Translations under genes and position numbers: made by a program
Assembly (NCBI GenBank): GCA_009885605.1
Contig: VFKK01000118.1
Coordinates: forward strand, 1-25,145
Source of the DNA: Cyclobacteriaceae bacterium
GTDB taxonomy: Bacteria > Bacteroidota > Bacteroidia > Cytophagales > Cyclobacteriaceae
Direction: 5' to 3'
DNA length: 25,145 nucleotides
Notes under the pieces: model-generated
Databases searched by the model: none
What the model was told of the DNA's origin: nothing
The model's input: only the letters and a program-made list of their open reading frames with translations
Shown: piece after piece, positions 16,806-23,739 of the stretch
Position numbering within the stretch: the stretch's first letter is position 1
How the letters are laid out: the number at the start of each line of letters is the position of its first letter

Positions 16806-19730
16806 ATGTCAGAAGATAAAATGATACGATTAGGCCAGATAGCCAGAAAGCTCAACGTGGGGACGGCAACCATCGTGGAGTCTATGGCTAAAAAAGGCTT
16901 TGAGGTGGAGAATAATCCGAATTCCAAGATCAGTATGGAGCAAGTTGCCATGCTTGAGAAGGAATTTAAATCTTCTGCCCTTGATAAGGAAGAGGCCTCC
17001 CACCTTTCAATAGGAAAGCGCCATGAGCCTATTTCCCTCGAGCCGGAAATGCCTAAGCAAGAAAAAACTCCCGAGCCGGTGCCTCAGGTAAAAGCCGAGC
17101 CTAAGCCCGAGCCAGTACCTGTTGTTGTTTCTGTGCAAGCCGCTCCTCCAACTCCAGCTCCTGTTCCTGCACCAGTTCCTGCACCGACACCGGAACCTGA
17201 AAAAGTATCTTCTGAATCCCCGAAACTTGAAGGGATTAAAGTATTGGGTAAAATTGATCTCAGCAAAAAACCTGCTCAGGCCCCTGCACCCAGGCACGCG
17301 CAACAAAGACCTGGTCAGAATAAGCCCCAGGGTCAAAGACCGCCGCATCCAAATCAACAAAAACCTGCTGAATCGAGACCACAACATCCAAGGCCTGAGC
17401 AAAGGTCTGCTCCCGTTCCTCAGAAACCACAAGCAAAACCTCCAGTAACCCAACCTCCTCTTCCTCCCCAAGTGAAGCAGGAAACTCCGAAGCCGACGGA
17501 GGTAGTGGGACCAGTGGAAAATCAACTGATTTCCGCAAAAGCAGATTCTCTCAAAGGACTTACAGTTCTGGGTAAAATTGAGCTTCCCGTTGATAGATCT
17601 AAAAAGAAAGGCGGGCCTGTTGCATCTTCCGATGAAAAAGGGAGAGATAAAAAGCGTCCTAGAAAACGTATTGATAAACCGGGAACTCCGCCGGCTTCTT
17701 CAGGTCCCCCTCGTCTTGCACAACCAAGACCCGGACAAATTGGTCAACAAGGTCAGGGTGGAGGTCAACAAAGGACCGGAGGAAATCAACCTCGACCTGC
17801 TGCTCAAAATAGAATTATTAAAGCTGAGCCTACTCAGAAAGAAATTCAGGATCAGATCAAGCAAACTCTCGCAAGACTGCAGAGTGGAGGATCAAAATCC
17901 GGAGCCGGAAAAAATAAAACCCGTCGGGATAAAAAAGCGGATAGAGATCGGGATACCGAAATCGAGGGCGAGGAGACTAAAATCCTTAAAGTAACTGAGT
18001 TTATCTCAGCTAATGATTTGGCAGCGTTGCTAGATGTCTCCGTCAATCAGGTAATCTCCACTTGTATGTCTCTTGGAATGTTCGTTTCGATCAACCAAAG
18101 ATTGGATGCTGAGGCGATTACCATCATTGCAGATGAGTTTGGCTTTGAAGTTGAATTCACAAAGTCTATCGAAGATGATATTGTGCCGGAGGCACCAGAT
18201 GCAGCGGAGGATTTGATCGAAAGAGCACCAATCGTAACTATCATGGGTCACGTTGATCACGGTAAAACTTCTTTGCTTGACTATATAAGAACCGCAAAAG
18301 TAACCGCCGGAGAAGCGGGTGGAATCACCCAGCACATCGGTGCTTATAATGTTATGACCAATACAGGTCATAAAATAGCATTCCTTGATACACCTGGTCA
18401 CGAAGCGTTTACCGCGATGCGTGCTAGAGGTGCAGCCATCACAGATATAGCAATTATCGTGATTGCAGCGGATGATAGCATCATGCCTCAAACCAAAGAA
18501 GCAATCAACCACGCTCAACTTGGTGGTGTACCGATGATATTCGCAATCAATAAGGTGGATAAACCTAATTCAAAGCCTGAAAAGATAAAGGAAGAGCTTG
18601 CCAGTATGAATCTCTTGGTTGAAGACTGGGGAGGTAAATACCAATCTCAGGATATCTCGGCCAAAACAGGTCAAGGCATTGATGAGCTTTTGGAAAAAGT
18701 ACTCCTTGAAGCCGAAATCCTTGAATTGAAGGCAAATCCAAACAGAAATGCCGCAGGTACAGTAGTTGAAGCATCTCTCGATAAAGGCCGTGGTTATGTA
18801 TCTACTATTATGGTTCAGATAGGAACGTTGAAAGTAGGAGACATCATTCTTGCAGGCAAGCATTACGGACGTGTCAAGGCGATGTTTGATCACAAAGGCA
18901 AGAAATTAAAAGAAGCAGGACCATCTACGCCAGTTCAGGTGTTGGGTCTTAGCGGAGCTCCTCAAGCAGGAGATTTGATCAAAGTTTACGACACTGAGAG
19001 AGAGGCAAGAGAAATTGCCAACTCAAGGGAGCAGATCCAGAGAGAGCAAAGTATCCGTACTAAGAAGCATATTACCTTGGATGAAATCGGTCGCCGATTG
19101 GCGATTGGAAGTTTCAAGGAGCTTAATATCATCATCAAAGGTGACGTAGATGGTTCAGTTGAAGCACTTTCCGATTCATTGCTGAAGCTTTCTAAAGATG
19201 CGGTGAAAGTGTCTATTATCCATAAGGGTGTTGGACAAATCTCCGAATCTGACGTATTGCTTGCCTCTGCATCGGATGCGATCATCCTCGGATTCCAAGT
19301 GAGACCTTCGGCAAATGCCAAGAAACTTGCGGAGCAGGAAGAAATCGAAATCAGACATTACTCAATCATCTACGATGCAATTAACCAAATCAAGGATGCG
19401 ATTGAAGGTATGCTTGAGCCAGAGTTTGAAGAAATCATTACTGGTAACATCCAGGTTCGTGAGGTATTCAAAATCACCAAAGTTGGTACCGTTGCAGGTA
19501 GTTACGTGACAGATGGATTCGTAACTCGTAAGAATAAGATCAGAGTAATCAGAGACGGTATTGTAATTCACGATGGGGATGTCGATCAATTGAAGCGATT
19601 CAAAGACGATGTGTCTGAAGTGAAAGCAGGATACGAGTGCGGTATTTCTATCAAAAACTTCAACAACATCGAAATTGGTGACACAATTGAAGGTTACGAA
19701 ATGAAAGAAATCAAGCGTAAGAAATCATAA
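16806..19730 (+). CDS. infB: Translation initiation factor IF-2
   Basis: IF2 is the GTPase that brings initiator fMet-tRNA to the 30S subunit and promotes subunit joining. An upstream TTG at 16800 is in frame, but the ATG at 16806 is preferred because AAAGAGG (16790-16796) sits 9 nt before it. The product has 974 residues. First comes an N-terminal IF2_N-type domain (MIRLGQIARKLNVG), then a long Pro/Gln/Lys-rich disordered linker (about 60-390) with two copies of a VLGKI motif, then a second IF2_N-like domain (about 400-455). The G domain has GHVDHGKT (481-488), DTPGH (528-532) and NKVD (582-585), followed by the beta-barrel and C-terminal tRNA-binding domains. Last gene of the operon, followed by a strong terminator. 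A possible ATCGGG/CCCGAT hairpin lies just after the nusA stop (16742-16761). Confidence 0.97.
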   Translation: MSEDKMIRLGQIARKLNVGTATIVESMAKKGFEVENNPNSKISMEQVAMLEKEFKSSALDKEEASHLSIGKRHEPISLEPEMPKQEKTPEPVPQVKAEPKPEPVPVVVSVQAAPPTPAPVPAPVPAPTPEPEKVSSESPKLEGIKVLGKIDLSKKPAQAPAPRHAQQRPGQNKPQGQRPPHPNQQKPAESRPQHPRPEQRSAPVPQKPQAKPPVTQPPLPPQVKQETPKPTEVVGPVENQLISAKADSLKGLTVLGKIELPVDRSKKKGGPVASSDEKGRDKKRPRKRIDKPGTPPASSGPPRLAQPRPGQIGQQGQGGGQQRTGGNQPRPAAQNRIIKAEPTQKEIQDQIKQTLARLQSGGSKSGAGKNKTRRDKKADRDRDTEIEGEETKILKVTEFISANDLAALLDVSVNQVISTCMSLGMFVSINQRLDAEAITIIADEFGFEVEFTKSIEDDIVPEAPDAAEDLIERAPIVTIMGHVDHGKTSLLDYIRTAKVTAGEAGGITQHIGAYNVMTNTGHKIAFLDTPGHEAFTAMRARGAAITDIAIIVIAADDSIMPQTKEAINHAQLGGVPMIFAINKVDKPNSKPEKIKEELASMNLLVEDWGGKYQSQDISAKTGQGIDELLEKVLLEAEILELKANPNRNAAGTVVEASLDKGRGYVSTIMVQIGTLKVGDIILAGKHYGRVKAMFDHKGKKLKEAGPSTPVQVLGLSGAPQAGDLIKVYDTEREAREIANSREQIQREQSIRTKKHITLDEIGRRLAIGSFKELNIIIKGDVDGSVEALSDSLLKLSKDAVKVSIIHKGVGQISESDVLLASASDAIILGFQVRPSANAKKLAEQEEIEIRHYSIIYDAINQIKDAIEGMLEPEFEEIITGNIQVREVFKITKVGTVAGSYVTDGFVTRKNKIRVIRDGIVIHDGDVDQLKRFKDDVSEVKAGYECGISIKNFNNIEIGDTIEGYEMKEIKRKKS

Positions 19731-19746
19731 TTACTTACATCTAAAG

Positions 19747-19777
19747 AAAAAGGAACAGCCTGGCTGTTCCTTTTTTA
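19747..19777 (+). terminator. Rho-independent terminator of the rimP-nusA-infB operon
   Basis: AGGAACAGC (19751-19759) pairs with GCTGTTCCT (19763-19771) around a CTG loop, flanked by AAAA upstream and TTTTTT downstream, so the stem can extend into A-U pairs. It begins 17 bp after the infB stop codon and is the strongest terminator in the window. Confidence 0.9.
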
Positions 19778-19787
19778 GTTTTACCCC

Positions 19788-19988
19788 ATGCTACTCGCTT
19801 TACAACTGTTTTTTCAGATTCTTTTGGGAATCAGCCTATTTTGTCTTATCGCTGGGCTTTTCAAACCTGTTCTGGTCTTGTGGTTTTTGGACCGATTCAA
19901 CCGATTCAAAGTAATCCAAATTTATGGCTCTGTATCTTTGATATTGACGGCATTTATATTGATTTTGGAGCTTCTTATTGACAAATAG
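19788..19988 (+). CDS. Small two-segment membrane protein
   Basis: A 66-residue frame starting with ATG just after the infB terminator. Two hydrophobic segments (about 3-30 and 46-62) flank a conserved-looking basic/aromatic loop, VLWFLDRFNRFKVIQIYG. The WFLDRFNRxKV-xx-YG pattern resembles small uncharacterised Bacteroidota membrane proteins that I remember only in general terms. No upstream promoter is obvious; the start lies only about 10 bp past the terminator, so it may rely on readthrough or on a promoter inside the infB end. Function unknown. Confidence 0.6.
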   Translation: MLLALQLFFQILLGISLFCLIAGLFKPVLVLWFLDRFNRFKVIQIYGSVSLILTAFILILELLIDK

Positions 19989-20102
19989 TATGTCATTTGT
20001 GAAAAGTCAGTTTTTAAATTTCTGAATTTTTTTTAAATAATTGAATCGGAATGATGATTTTGCTCATAAAATGACTTATTTTTCGATCCATTATAAATTG
20101 AC

Positions 20103-20648
20103 TTGAAGAAAGCACTCGCCATATTTCTATTAGCTTGTTTTGCCATCTATCATTTTGGCTACTATGCTTTCTATTTCTCCTTTGATTATCATTTAGAGAA
20201 TCAATGGGCAGATCATATTTATAGTGAGAATCAAGGCGATTTGGAGGAAAGACTTTTAGAGATTCCTCTCTTGGCGCCTTATATGAGCAACCAAGATGAA
20301 TTCCAACCTACAAATACCCGATTTGAAAAAGACGGTAAATACTTTCGGGCAATCAAACAACGATATCAAAACGACACACTCCAATTAGTTTATGTGGCAG
20401 ATACTGCTCGTGGAGTTTTGGATAGCACTGTGAAGAAGTGGATTTCTTCTTTGACCGAAGACGGGGTGCCTCAGGATCAAAACGGTAAATCATTAGCAAA
20501 GACCTTCATCAAGGATTATATCCAGCCAGAGTTATATAATCTTGAAAAGCCTTTTGCTTTAGTTATTGACGATAAGATTGGGTTTATTTTTTCGACTTAC
20601 ATGAGTCCGTTTTTTCAACTTGATTCTCCGCCTCCCCAAGAGGCTTGA
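20103..20648 (+). CDS. Membrane-anchored or exported hypothetical protein with TTG start
   Basis: A 181-residue product whose only workable start is TTG at 20103; an in-frame stop (TAA, 20094-20096) lies just upstream and there is no ATG between. The first residues, KKALAIFLLACFAIYHFGYYAFYF, form a membrane anchor or uncleaved signal. The rest is soluble and acidic, with YFRAIKQRYQNDTLQLVYVADTA as a recognisable strand-rich core, and it ends in a Pro-rich tail. No family recognised. The gene has its own terminator (20754-20780), so it is probably transcribed separately from the barrel gene downstream. Confidence 0.7.
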   Translation: MKKALAIFLLACFAIYHFGYYAFYFSFDYHLENQWADHIYSENQGDLEERLLEIPLLAPYMSNQDEFQPTNTRFEKDGKYFRAIKQRYQNDTLQLVYVADTARGVLDSTVKKWISSLTEDGVPQDQNGKSLAKTFIKDYIQPELYNLEKPFALVIDDKIGFIFSTYMSPFFQLDSPPPQEA

Positions 20649-20753
20649 TTTCATTATTTTCTTGATTTGACATAGCGCGCAGAAAGATTCCTTTTTCCTG
20701 TAGCGTTTTTGTTTGATCAATCTCCTTCCACTAAACAATTCATCAAAAATGAA

Positions 20754-20780
20754 GCTTTGATCAATTCAAAGCGGTTTTTT
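20754..20780 (+). terminator. Rho-independent terminator after the 20103 gene
   Basis: GCTTTGA (20754-20760) and TCAAAGC (20766-20772) form a 7-bp stem with a 5-nt loop, followed by GG and six T. It is about 105 bp past the stop of the upstream gene and 59 bp before the barrel start, so the barrel and PAP2 genes probably have their own promoter, which I could not identify. Confidence 0.65.
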
Positions 20781-20838
20781 GATTTTGAATTGCTTCAATA
20801 AGAAGGATTTCAAGGGATCTCTATTTAAAAAATTTCAA

Positions 20839-21759
20839 ATGAACCTAAAACTTAAATTCCTTAGCCTACTTTTGGTGGGCATGGGCATATCTATCTTAAC
20901 TACTGCCCAAACTCCTCTTGACGGATTGATGATGCCGAAAGGCGACATCTGTGTCGCTGTAGTGTATGAGGACGCCAATTGGGACAAATATTGGGAGGGA
21001 ACGTATCTCCGCACGAACCAAAATGTGGGCACTTTTAACAGAAAAATGGTAATGCCGATGATAGTAGGAGGGATTACTGACAAAATCAACTTAATAGTCA
21101 GCTTGCCTTATGTGAAAACTTCTGCAAGTGGAGGGCAATTAGCCGGAGTGGAGGGCCTTCAGGATTTTAGTATATCTCTCAAGGCTCAACTTGTAGAGCA
21201 CACCGCGGGCAAAGGAAAACTTAAAGTCTTTTCCAACCTGAGTTTCAGCACACCGGCTTCCAATTATCTGGCAGATTATCTTCCTTTTAGTTTGGGTTTC
21301 GGCGCCAATGAACTTGGACTACGAGCAATTGGACTTTACGAATTGGACAAAGGACCTTACTTCAGAATTTCCGGAGCTTATCTTCATCGAGGCGCAACTC
21401 AAGCTGAAAGAGATTTCTATTACGAAGATGATGCTTTCTACACTTCCACTATGGATGTTCCCGATGCCCTTCATGCCCAAGCTTCTTTGGGTTCCTGGTT
21501 TTTCCAGAAGAAACTTCGGGTTGAGGCAAGTCTTACTTCATTTCGCTGTGTTTCAGGGAGTGATATCCGTGCTTACAATTCACCTCAGCCAACCAACAAA
21601 GTTGACTTCGACAGACTGGAAGGATTTGCCCAATACTATTTCAATAATGTGAAAGGCTTGGGAGTCCTCGCTTATTACAACCACATGTTTTCCGGCAGAA
21701 ATATGGGGCAATTTTCTGGCTATGGCCTGGGATTGACCTATCAATTCAATGCCTTCTAA
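20839..21759 (+). CDS. Outer-membrane beta-barrel protein of the transporter/MetA-like type
   Basis: The frame opens at 20779, but the ATG at 20839 is preferred because it gives a clean signal peptide (MNLKLKFLSLLLVGMGISILTTAQ, cleavage after the AQ region). The 306-residue product has alternating amphipathic strands with aromatic girdle residues. Examples are DKINLIVSLPYVKTS, GKLKVFSNLSFSTP, GPYFRISGAYLHRG and the C-terminal GYGLGLTYQFNAF, which ends in Phe as outer-membrane barrels often do. This resembles the phenol/MetA-type putative transporter barrels, by impression rather than search. It lies 12 bp ahead of the PAP2 lipoprotein gene, so the two are almost surely co-transcribed. Substrate unknown. 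Confidence 0.75.
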   Translation: MNLKLKFLSLLLVGMGISILTTAQTPLDGLMMPKGDICVAVVYEDANWDKYWEGTYLRTNQNVGTFNRKMVMPMIVGGITDKINLIVSLPYVKTSASGGQLAGVEGLQDFSISLKAQLVEHTAGKGKLKVFSNLSFSTPASNYLADYLPFSLGFGANELGLRAIGLYELDKGPYFRISGAYLHRGATQAERDFYYEDDAFYTSTMDVPDALHAQASLGSWFFQKKLRVEASLTSFRCVSGSDIRAYNSPQPTNKVDFDRLEGFAQYYFNNVKGLGVLAYYNHMFSGRNMGQFSGYGLGLTYQFNAF

Positions 21760-21771
21760 ATCCAAATCAAT

Positions 21772-23319
21772 ATGAAAATACAAATACGATATCTGTTTGC
21801 TCTGATTTCTCTCGCTGCATTGAGCTATTCCTGCATGGAAGAATTGCCCACTGAACTTGAATTTAGCGGTTATGAATTTGCTGCGCTCGACAAAGATGCG
21901 GGGGAATGGAACCTCATTTTGTTTTCCAATAATGAAGAGGTAGTTATTTCCCAACCTTCGGCTGTAGGATCTCCCGGTCTCAATCAGGAATTGCAGGATG
22001 CAAAAGCTAAAATCGCTAAGGCAACTTCTTCTCAAAAAGAGGCGGTCAACTACTGGACAAATAATCCATTACTCCGTTGGAATGAAATTGCGCTGGAATT
22101 AGCAACTAAGTATAACCTCATCCCTGCGCCCAATGCAGATGGTTCTTATCCTGCACCTGATCCTGCCAAGCCTGATCAATATCCTCTTTTCCCCTATTCA
22201 CATCCCCCATACACCAGTCGGATGTTGGCTTATCTAAGTGTGGCACAGTATGATGGGTTGATAATGGCTTGGCATTACAAGGAAAAATATGGCCGTCCTG
22301 CACCATATGAGCTAGATTCACAGATTAAATCGGCTTATGAGGCAAATGGTTTGAACTCCTATCCTTCAGATGGTGCTGTTGTGGCAGTGACCTCAAGAGA
22401 TATTTTGACAGCCATGTTTCCGCTGGAAAAAGAATTCCTTGCAAAAATGGCTGATGAACACCTGGAATCTCTAATACTTGCAGGGATTAATGTGAATAGT
22501 GATGTCGAGGCTGGAAAACTGATAGGTAATCAGGTTGCTAAAAAAGCTCTTGCCCGTGCAGCTACTGACGGAATGAAAAATGCTCAGACCAATAAAGTCA
22601 AATCAGATTCTATAAAAAATGCTGCAATCACGCGATTTGGTTGGTCTTGGGAAAACATGGAAACCCCGCAGAGACCTGTGGGCCTTACTCCTCTTTTTGG
22701 AAAAGTGAAAATGTGGAATGTTCCTACTGTGGAAGAAGTGAGACCAATAGCTCCTCCGGCTCCAGGTTCTGCAGAATTTAATAAAGACGCAGAAGAATTG
22801 AAGCGTTTTGCCAATAATATGACGACCGAGCAACGAAGAGTTGCCAATTTCTGGAACGATGGTCTCAATTCTTACACGCCTCCGGGACATTGGAATCGAT
22901 TTGCAAAAGAAACAGCAGTAAAATACAAACTTAGCCCTGTCCGTACCGCGCGCGTTTTCGCTTACATGAATATGGCGATTGTAGATGCAGGGATCAGCTG
23001 TTGGGACGCGAAGTATTATTACCATTATCCAAGACCGATTCAATCAATTCCCGGCTTTAAGACAATTCTTGGAACTCCCAATTTTCCGGCTTACACTTCC
23101 GGCCACAGTACATTTTCTGGAGCTGCTGCTGAGGTTTTATCACATTTCTTCCCTGCCGAAGCCTCTCAATATAAAAAGTGGGCTGCAGAAGCAGCAATGT
23201 CTCGCATTTATGGTGGGATCCATTACCGTTTTGACGCAGAAATTGGATTGAGTCAAGGAAAGAAAGTTGCGACTTATTCTGTTATTAGAGCCATTAAGGA
23301 TGGTGCGGAAACTTTCTAA
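21772..23319 (+). CDS. Vanadium-haloperoxidase/PAP2-superfamily lipoprotein with internal duplication
   Basis: A 515-residue lipoprotein: signal MKIQIRYLFALISLAALSYS with the lipid-modified Cys at 21. The C-terminal half has the complete PAP2/vanadium haloperoxidase signature: K-x6-RP (Lys414, Arg421-Pro422), SGH (443-445, preceded by Thr instead of Pro), and SR-x5-H-x3-D (Ser477, Arg478, His484, Asp488). This predicts an acid phosphatase-like or haloperoxidase-like enzyme. The family hydrolyses phosphate esters or, with vanadate, oxidises halides; the sequence does not decide between them. The N-terminal half repeats the same fold with substituted residues: RP at 175-176, SDG at 199-201, and Ser233, Leu234, Asn239, Asp243 at exactly the same spacing. 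Tail segments also align (DxExG....G..VA.....RA...DG at 243 and 488). It follows the beta-barrel gene by 12 bp, suggesting an envelope function at the outer membrane. Confidence 0.9.
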   Translation: MKIQIRYLFALISLAALSYSCMEELPTELEFSGYEFAALDKDAGEWNLILFSNNEEVVISQPSAVGSPGLNQELQDAKAKIAKATSSQKEAVNYWTNNPLLRWNEIALELATKYNLIPAPNADGSYPAPDPAKPDQYPLFPYSHPPYTSRMLAYLSVAQYDGLIMAWHYKEKYGRPAPYELDSQIKSAYEANGLNSYPSDGAVVAVTSRDILTAMFPLEKEFLAKMADEHLESLILAGINVNSDVEAGKLIGNQVAKKALARAATDGMKNAQTNKVKSDSIKNAAITRFGWSWENMETPQRPVGLTPLFGKVKMWNVPTVEEVRPIAPPAPGSAEFNKDAEELKRFANNMTTEQRRVANFWNDGLNSYTPPGHWNRFAKETAVKYKLSPVRTARVFAYMNMAIVDAGISCWDAKYYYHYPRPIQSIPGFKTILGTPNFPAYTSGHSTFSGAAAEVLSHFFPAEASQYKKWAAEAAMSRIYGGIHYRFDAEIGLSQGKKVATYSVIRAIKDGAETF

Positions 23320-23402
23320 AAATAATTCACCAATTATCTATTTCAATCTCAGGTATCACTGAAAAAATAGACTCTAGAAGTAGTTCTTGAGATTTCAATT
23401 AG

Positions 23403-23685
23403 TCTATTCCTCTCATTGATTTGGTTGGTGGAAGTGATGGATTCAGAAGGGCAGGTTTTATAATTTCTGTAGAACCTGGAAACAGCTACATGAAGGGCGA
23501 TGTCAAAGGAATTAAAAATGTTCCTATTGCTTTGTTCCGAAACTGCACTCAAAGCCTGACAGAAATTGAAAATTCAACTCCGTAAAGTAAATGGAGATAC
23601 CGCTTATGCAGATTATCTGATCAATGGAGATACCGCCTGGAGAATCCCAGAAAAATTCTTGCAGTATTCAACTCTTTGTAAATAA
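23403..23685 (+). pseudogene. Frameshifted remnant of an unknown gene
   Basis: No intact gene lies between 23320 and 23739, but coding-like sequence does. From 23403, after a stop at 23400-23402, one frame reads SIPLIDLVGGSDGFRR and on to GNSYMKGDVKGIKNVPIALF until a stop at 23583. The next frame, open from 23560, continues with RKVNGDTAYADYLINGDTAW and on to FLQYSTLCK, ending with TAA at 23683-23685. The switch falls around 23560-23583 and suggests one ancestral protein broken by a frameshift, with its 5' end also lost behind stops. A 14-bp direct repeat (23590-23603 and 23623-23636) encodes the doubled NGDTA. The family is not recognised. A terminator follows directly, as expected at a gene end. 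The alternative is chance open frames. Confidence 0.45.
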
Positions 23686-23686
23686 T

Positions 23687-23730
23687 AAAAGAAGCCAAAG
23701 TGCCTTGATCTGGACTGTGGCTTCTTTTTC
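23687..23730 (+). terminator. Rho-independent terminator after the gene remnant
   Basis: AAAAGAAGCCA (23687-23697) and TGGCTTCTTTT (23718-23728) form an 11-bp perfect stem with a 20-nt loop, ending in TTCTTTTTC. It starts immediately after the remnant's stop codon and ends about 10 bp before the DUF3179 start codon, so it may also affect that gene's expression. Confidence 0.7.
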
Positions 23731-23739
23731 CCTAGCCTC

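Noticed and set aside
17007..17525. Minus-strand open frame of 172 codons inside infB
   Set aside because: Antisense of the Pro/Gln-rich IF2 linker with biased Arg/Leu/Trp-rich composition; infB is certain.
18030..18518. Minus-strand open frame of 162 codons rich in Cys inside infB
   Set aside because: Antisense of the highly conserved IF2 G domain; no recognisable domain of its own.
20712..20765. Two direct copies of TTTGATCAAT as a possible operator pair
   Set aside because: The second copy is part of the terminator stem-loop and the sequence is AT-rich; chance repetition is likely.
20779..20838. Upstream extension of the beta-barrel gene
   Set aside because: It would place about 20 polar and basic residues ahead of a normal signal peptide and begins right at the terminator T-run; the ATG at 20839 is better.
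23349..23552. Minus-strand 67-codon open frame in the PAP2-DUF3179 gap
   Set aside because: The plus-strand frames over the same bases look more protein-like and end at a properly placed terminator.
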